Shown: in pieces, positions 26,534-28,987 of the stretch | Numbering within the stretch: the first letter of the stretch is position 1 | Layout: every line of letters begins with the position of its first letter | Assembly: GCA_010909165.1 (NCBI GenBank) | Contig: VJWM01000372.1 | Coordinates: 1-28,987, forward strand | Origin: Anthoceros angustus | Lineage: Eukaryota > Streptophyta > Anthocerotopsida > Anthocerotales > Anthocerotaceae | Length of the DNA: 28,987 nt | Direction of reading: 5' to 3' | Notes under the pieces: generated by a model | Database searches by the model: none | Told to the model about the DNA's origin: nothing | What the model saw: only the letters and a program-made list of their open reading frames with translations | Made by a program: the position numbers and the translations under genes

Positions 26534-27001
26534 GGCAGATTTCCTTTCGTTTGCGAGGAAGGTTGATCGCTTTCACGAATTCAGCCGAACACGCCCTTCC
26601 CTCGCGGATCGCGATCTGGATCTGGATTCGCAAAATGTCGACGCGCGCGTTGCGGTCCTGACGCGCCGCTGATCGGCGGCGCGGGCTTTCGTGCTGCCTG
26701 GCTTGTGGGTTTTCTGCCACTTATCGTAGGCGCGGCGCTTGTTGGCCGGCATCATCGCGACACGCTTCGCGCGCTTGTCGGCCGCGCGCTGCAAATCGCC
26801 GAGCTTGCGATTGAGTTTTTCATCGCGTCGGGCGCGTTCTTGTTCGGCCACCGCGGACGGTGCCAACCGTCGCCGGATGGGACGCGTCCGCCGTGCAGGT
26901 AACAGCGGCCGTTGCTCATTGCCAGTTGCTGACAAGGTTGGCCGTCGCGTTTTCGGCGCGCTCCACATTTCGGATGCTGGTGGCGGCCGCGTCGGTTCCA
27001 T
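26520..27001 (-). CDS. HGG-motif phage protein with Cys cluster
   Basis: The core KCGARRKRDGQPCQQLAMSN, GRCYLHGG matches a small phage family ('CGA....G.PC......NGRC..HGG..PG') often found just before terminase genes. After an indel near 26850 a basic helical region follows (RRDEKLNRKLGDLQRAADKR, ANKRRAYDKWQKTHKPG), ending AEFVKAINLPRKRKEICRG at 26520. The three Cys and one His probably bind zinc. The start is unclear: ATG 27001 (needs one indel) or a longer in-frame start at 27084. It overlaps the next gene's GTG. Confidence 0.6.
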
Positions 27002-27084
27002 CTTTGATGGCGGCGCGCGCAACGGCAATCTGTTGGGCAGCCGCGCCACCGATGCGGCCGTTTGTGTTGCGAGCGGTTCTTCAT
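26916..27084 (-). CDS. small alanine-rich phage protein
   Basis: ATG 27084 has AGGATG 5 bases upstream. After one indel near 27060 the frame reads NGRIGGAAAQQIAVARAAIK, DGTDAAATSIRNVERAENAT, ANLVSNWQ and stops at 26916. This is a natural Ala-rich helix of about 56 residues. It overlaps the HGG frame by about 85 bases, which is unusual; one of the two may owe its extent to base-calling errors. Confidence 0.4.
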
Positions 27085-27210
27085 GGCAACATCCTGAAAA
27101 GGATGGGGTATCGCCCGAAAAGCTTCAGCGTTCCCAATTCCATCCGATTTCTCGCGACCCAAAACCGGAGACGGGAGGCGGCTGCGCAAGCGCGCCTCCC
27201 CGTAGGGGAA

Positions 27211-27362
27211 CTTTGCGCAGAACTGAAGCGCAGCGCGCAAGCGCATGGACTTCAGCGCACTTTGCGCGCGGCTTTGCGCAGGCAAAATGCGCAAAGTGCT
27301 CGCGCGCAATGAAATCAATGGGTTACGCGGGACCCGAGCGCACTTTGCGCAGACTTTGCGCA
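27211..27362. repeat. cluster of CTTTGCGCA repeats
   Basis: The core CTTTGCGC occurs at 27211, 27260, 27272, 27343 and 27354 on the plus strand and once inverted (GCGCAAAG, 27289-27296), several with a preceding GCGCA. All lie in the gap between the helicase-like gene end (27409) and the small gene start at 27084 (27085-27408, no supported gene). Repeated short sites with one inverted copy suggest a protein-binding array such as an operator or replication iterons. A related palindrome, CTTTGCAAAG, is at 25037-25046. Confidence 0.6.
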
Positions 27363-27408
27363 CCGTCTTCATTCCCGTCCTCACTCGAAAACCGATGCTG
27401 GAAATTCG

Positions 27409-28088
27409 TCAGACGTTTTGCAGGCAAACGACATACCCTTTTACCGGATGCCGCGAAGCCGACTTCCCAACAACGTCCTGCCGGATGATTCCTTTGCGCT
27501 CGAGCCGTGCAACGGCCGCGCCAATCTCTTCGATCGAATACGCCTGCAGTTCCTCTGGTATGCGCCGCTTCAAAATCTTCGGAGCGTAGTGCGCGCTGTT
27601 CGGCGCCGGCGAAAGCGCGATGCCGACGCATTCGTTAAGCGCCGCCAGCGTGGCGGCCTCAGCAGCATCGTCCAAAGTCGGGATCGATGTGGCAGGCCAT
27701 CCAGTCGCCGTGTCTGCCGCGGGTACTTTCCGGCGACAACCTCGAAGGCGCCACGCGACCATTTGATTTTGAGCAGCGAACCCTTGGGACCGTAGTTCAA
27801 TTTCATGCCTTCGAGCTCGCGGATGCTTCCACGCTCGGCTCGGTCCGGATGGCGAAGATACAGCCGCGATCGAACGGCGTTGCTCCACGCCGTCGAGCCT
27901 GACGTGCCGGTGCCGCTGTTCTTGCCGGCAACTGATGGGTGTCCGAGCGCGATCACGCTACCGCCGAACGAAGCAGCCAAGCCACCCAGGCAAACCTTCA
28001 CAAAGGTGACCTGAGTGCGGTTGATCTCATCGCCGACGAACACATCGGAGAGCGTGTCGATGACCACCACATCGGCGCCGAAGGTCAC
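27409..28088 (-). pseudogene. phage replicative helicase/AAA ATPase, C-terminal part only
   Basis: It reads VVVIDTLSDVFVGDEINRTQ, then ASFGGSVIALGHPSVAGKNS, GTGTSGSTAWSNAVRSRLYL, LNYGPKGSLLKIKW and, after an indel near 27730-27760, KRRIPEELQAYSIEEIG, ending YVVCLQNV. This is the Walker B (IDTL.D) and sensor part of RepA/AAA_25-type phage helicases. The N-terminal half with the Walker A motif is absent: an in-frame TAA sits just upstream of 28088 and base composition changes there. The gene seems truly cut, not merely frameshifted, about 225 residues remaining of the usual 350-plus. Confidence 0.7.
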
Positions 28089-28095
28089 TGCGTCT

Positions 28096-28987
28096 TAAGA
28101 CATGATCCTAAAATGGAACCACATATGTTATGTATTAGGAGCGGACGCGGCGTCACGGCGAAACGATTGGCGTTAGCGCGAACCGTTCTAGGCCCGTGCG
28201 CCGAATGCGTCTGGCGTAAAGGCGGCGAGTGGGCGGGGCGGTGGCAAATTTTCTGCAGACCGAGAGGTGGGGCAGTGCATTGGTCGTAAAGTTGTTGCTC
28301 GGGGTACCCGGCTTATAGTTCTTTTTTCTCTTGAGGATGAAAAAATATAGGTCTTTTTACTTTGGGACTTCACCTTCTTATCAAAGTTCTATCTCGGAGG
28401 AATTGTATCGAGACCACGACATCCAAAGCCACAAACTTCTTTCTTACACTATTCACAGGATGGCGGGCGACAACTGCGTGTGGCGGAATATGGTAATTTA
28501 GAAATTTTCTAATTTTGTTTGCACTCGATAGATGCAGGATACAAACCTTAATTGTATATTGACTCGTGCTCGTGTCATGGTGACCGTTTATTGTTTAGCA
28601 CACTGTCGAACCTGTTGGTAGGAAAGCAGAATGGCGTTGATCGATAAGCGTGATCAGACATCACGCATAAAAAATTTCACAGGACAACATGCATAACGGC
28701 TTATTAGGCTAGAGGCGGTATATATAGAATTTGTCGGTGATCGACCTGTCGACGAGGTTGCCAACCTTGACAAAAATTGTAAGAAATATGGGTACATAAC
28801 CAGCTCTGAGGCAATTGACTCCTAATGATTGGCTGCGGGCTCTCTCACCTCGGCTTCGGCAACTATGGACGTAAAAGCGCAAACTCTAAACACAGCCACA
28901 TCTGCGCATGGTCAACCCACATGGCGGAGGAACAACATTATCTTGATTTCATGGTCCAATGACTTAACCTTACCTTCGCTCTTTTCT
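28096..28987. other. AT-richer, almost non-coding terminal stretch
   Basis: From about 28100, and strongly from 28310, A/T runs are frequent and no open frame above 60 codons starts after 28373. Short palindromes occur (ACATATGT near 28121; AGAAATTTTCT near 28501). The composition differs sharply from the rest of the window. It could be an integration site, a plasmid or symbiosis-island-like segment, or an assembly join. Confidence 0.5.
28631..28825 (+). pseudogene. possible broken small ORF
   Basis: ATG 28631 has AGGAAAG just upstream. The frame reads MALIDKRDQTSRIKNFTGQH, is interrupted by TAA at codon 22, and continues RLIRLEAVYIEFVGDRPVDE, VANLDKNCKKYGYITSSEA to stops at 28823. Apart from the single stop it looks protein-like. 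No family recognised; it may be a relic gene in the AT-rich segment. Confidence 0.25.

Noticed and set aside
27211-27362. CRISPR-like array
   Set aside because: The repeats are only about 9 bases, unevenly spaced and include an inverted copy, so they fit protein-binding sites, not CRISPR.
1-28987. tRNA genes as prophage attachment sites
   Set aside because: No cloverleaf with a GTTCGAATC-like T-arm and matching acceptor stem was recognised; a tRNAscan run would be decisive.

Overview
The window reads as Hyphomicrobiales (Rhizobiales) DNA of roughly 60% GC. Two copies of a DUF982 gene (a family largely confined to rhizobia and relatives), alphaproteobacterial-type rpsU and small rhizobial hypothetical genes support this. 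Nearly every gene longer than about 200 codons is split over two or three frames by 1-2 base indels, while motifs continue cleanly from frame to frame. That pattern fits an uncorrected long-read assembly better than general gene decay. Gene limits below are therefore my reconstructions across frames.

Layout. 97-1643 (minus): small genes including rpsU. 1892-3645 (minus): a phage lysis cassette (N-acetylmuramidase endolysin, holin-like protein, TM/coiled-coil protein) coupled by ATGA-type overlaps. 3714-4970 (plus): an OafA-like acyltransferase and a small gene. 4968-6610 (minus): a tail fibre with a collagen-like segment. 6966-12255 (minus): a tightly overlapped operon transcribed in the order PqqD-like protein, HprK-like kinase, two family 2 glycosyltransferases, a nucleotidyltransferase, an unknown protein and an SDR oxidoreductase. 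13052-14591 (plus, divergent): a glycosyltransferase and a GXM/DUF579-like methyltransferase. 14605-17526: duplicated DUF982 genes flanking small genes and a MliC-like lysozyme inhibitor. 17655-18540 (minus): a formyltransferase, divergent from a 43-codon candidate RiPP precursor at 18700-18831. 18893-19336: a secreted Cys-containing protein. 19359-24353 (minus): phage genes, with two long virion-type proteins. 25096-28088: phage early/packaging-type genes (excisionase-like HTH, HGG protein, helicase fragment). 28096-28987: AT-richer DNA with almost no coding.

The most interesting part is 6966-18831, lying between two phage blocks. It combines sugar-transfer and sugar-decoration enzymes with a PqqD-type peptide-binding protein, an HPr-kinase-like P-loop protein and an NTP_transf_5 nucleotidyltransferase. 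That trio is known from RiPP (lasso-type) and HPr-rel-type loci. About 6.4 kb away is a short ORF with a lasso-type leader motif. No lasso cyclase or leader peptidase is visible, so the link is a hypothesis. The region could be morons carried by a prophage, a host surface-polysaccharide locus invaded by phage DNA, or a degraded prophage.

I saw no tRNA, rRNA, CRISPR array or complete insertion sequence. No capsid, portal or large terminase gene is visible, so the prophage is either incomplete or continues outside the window.
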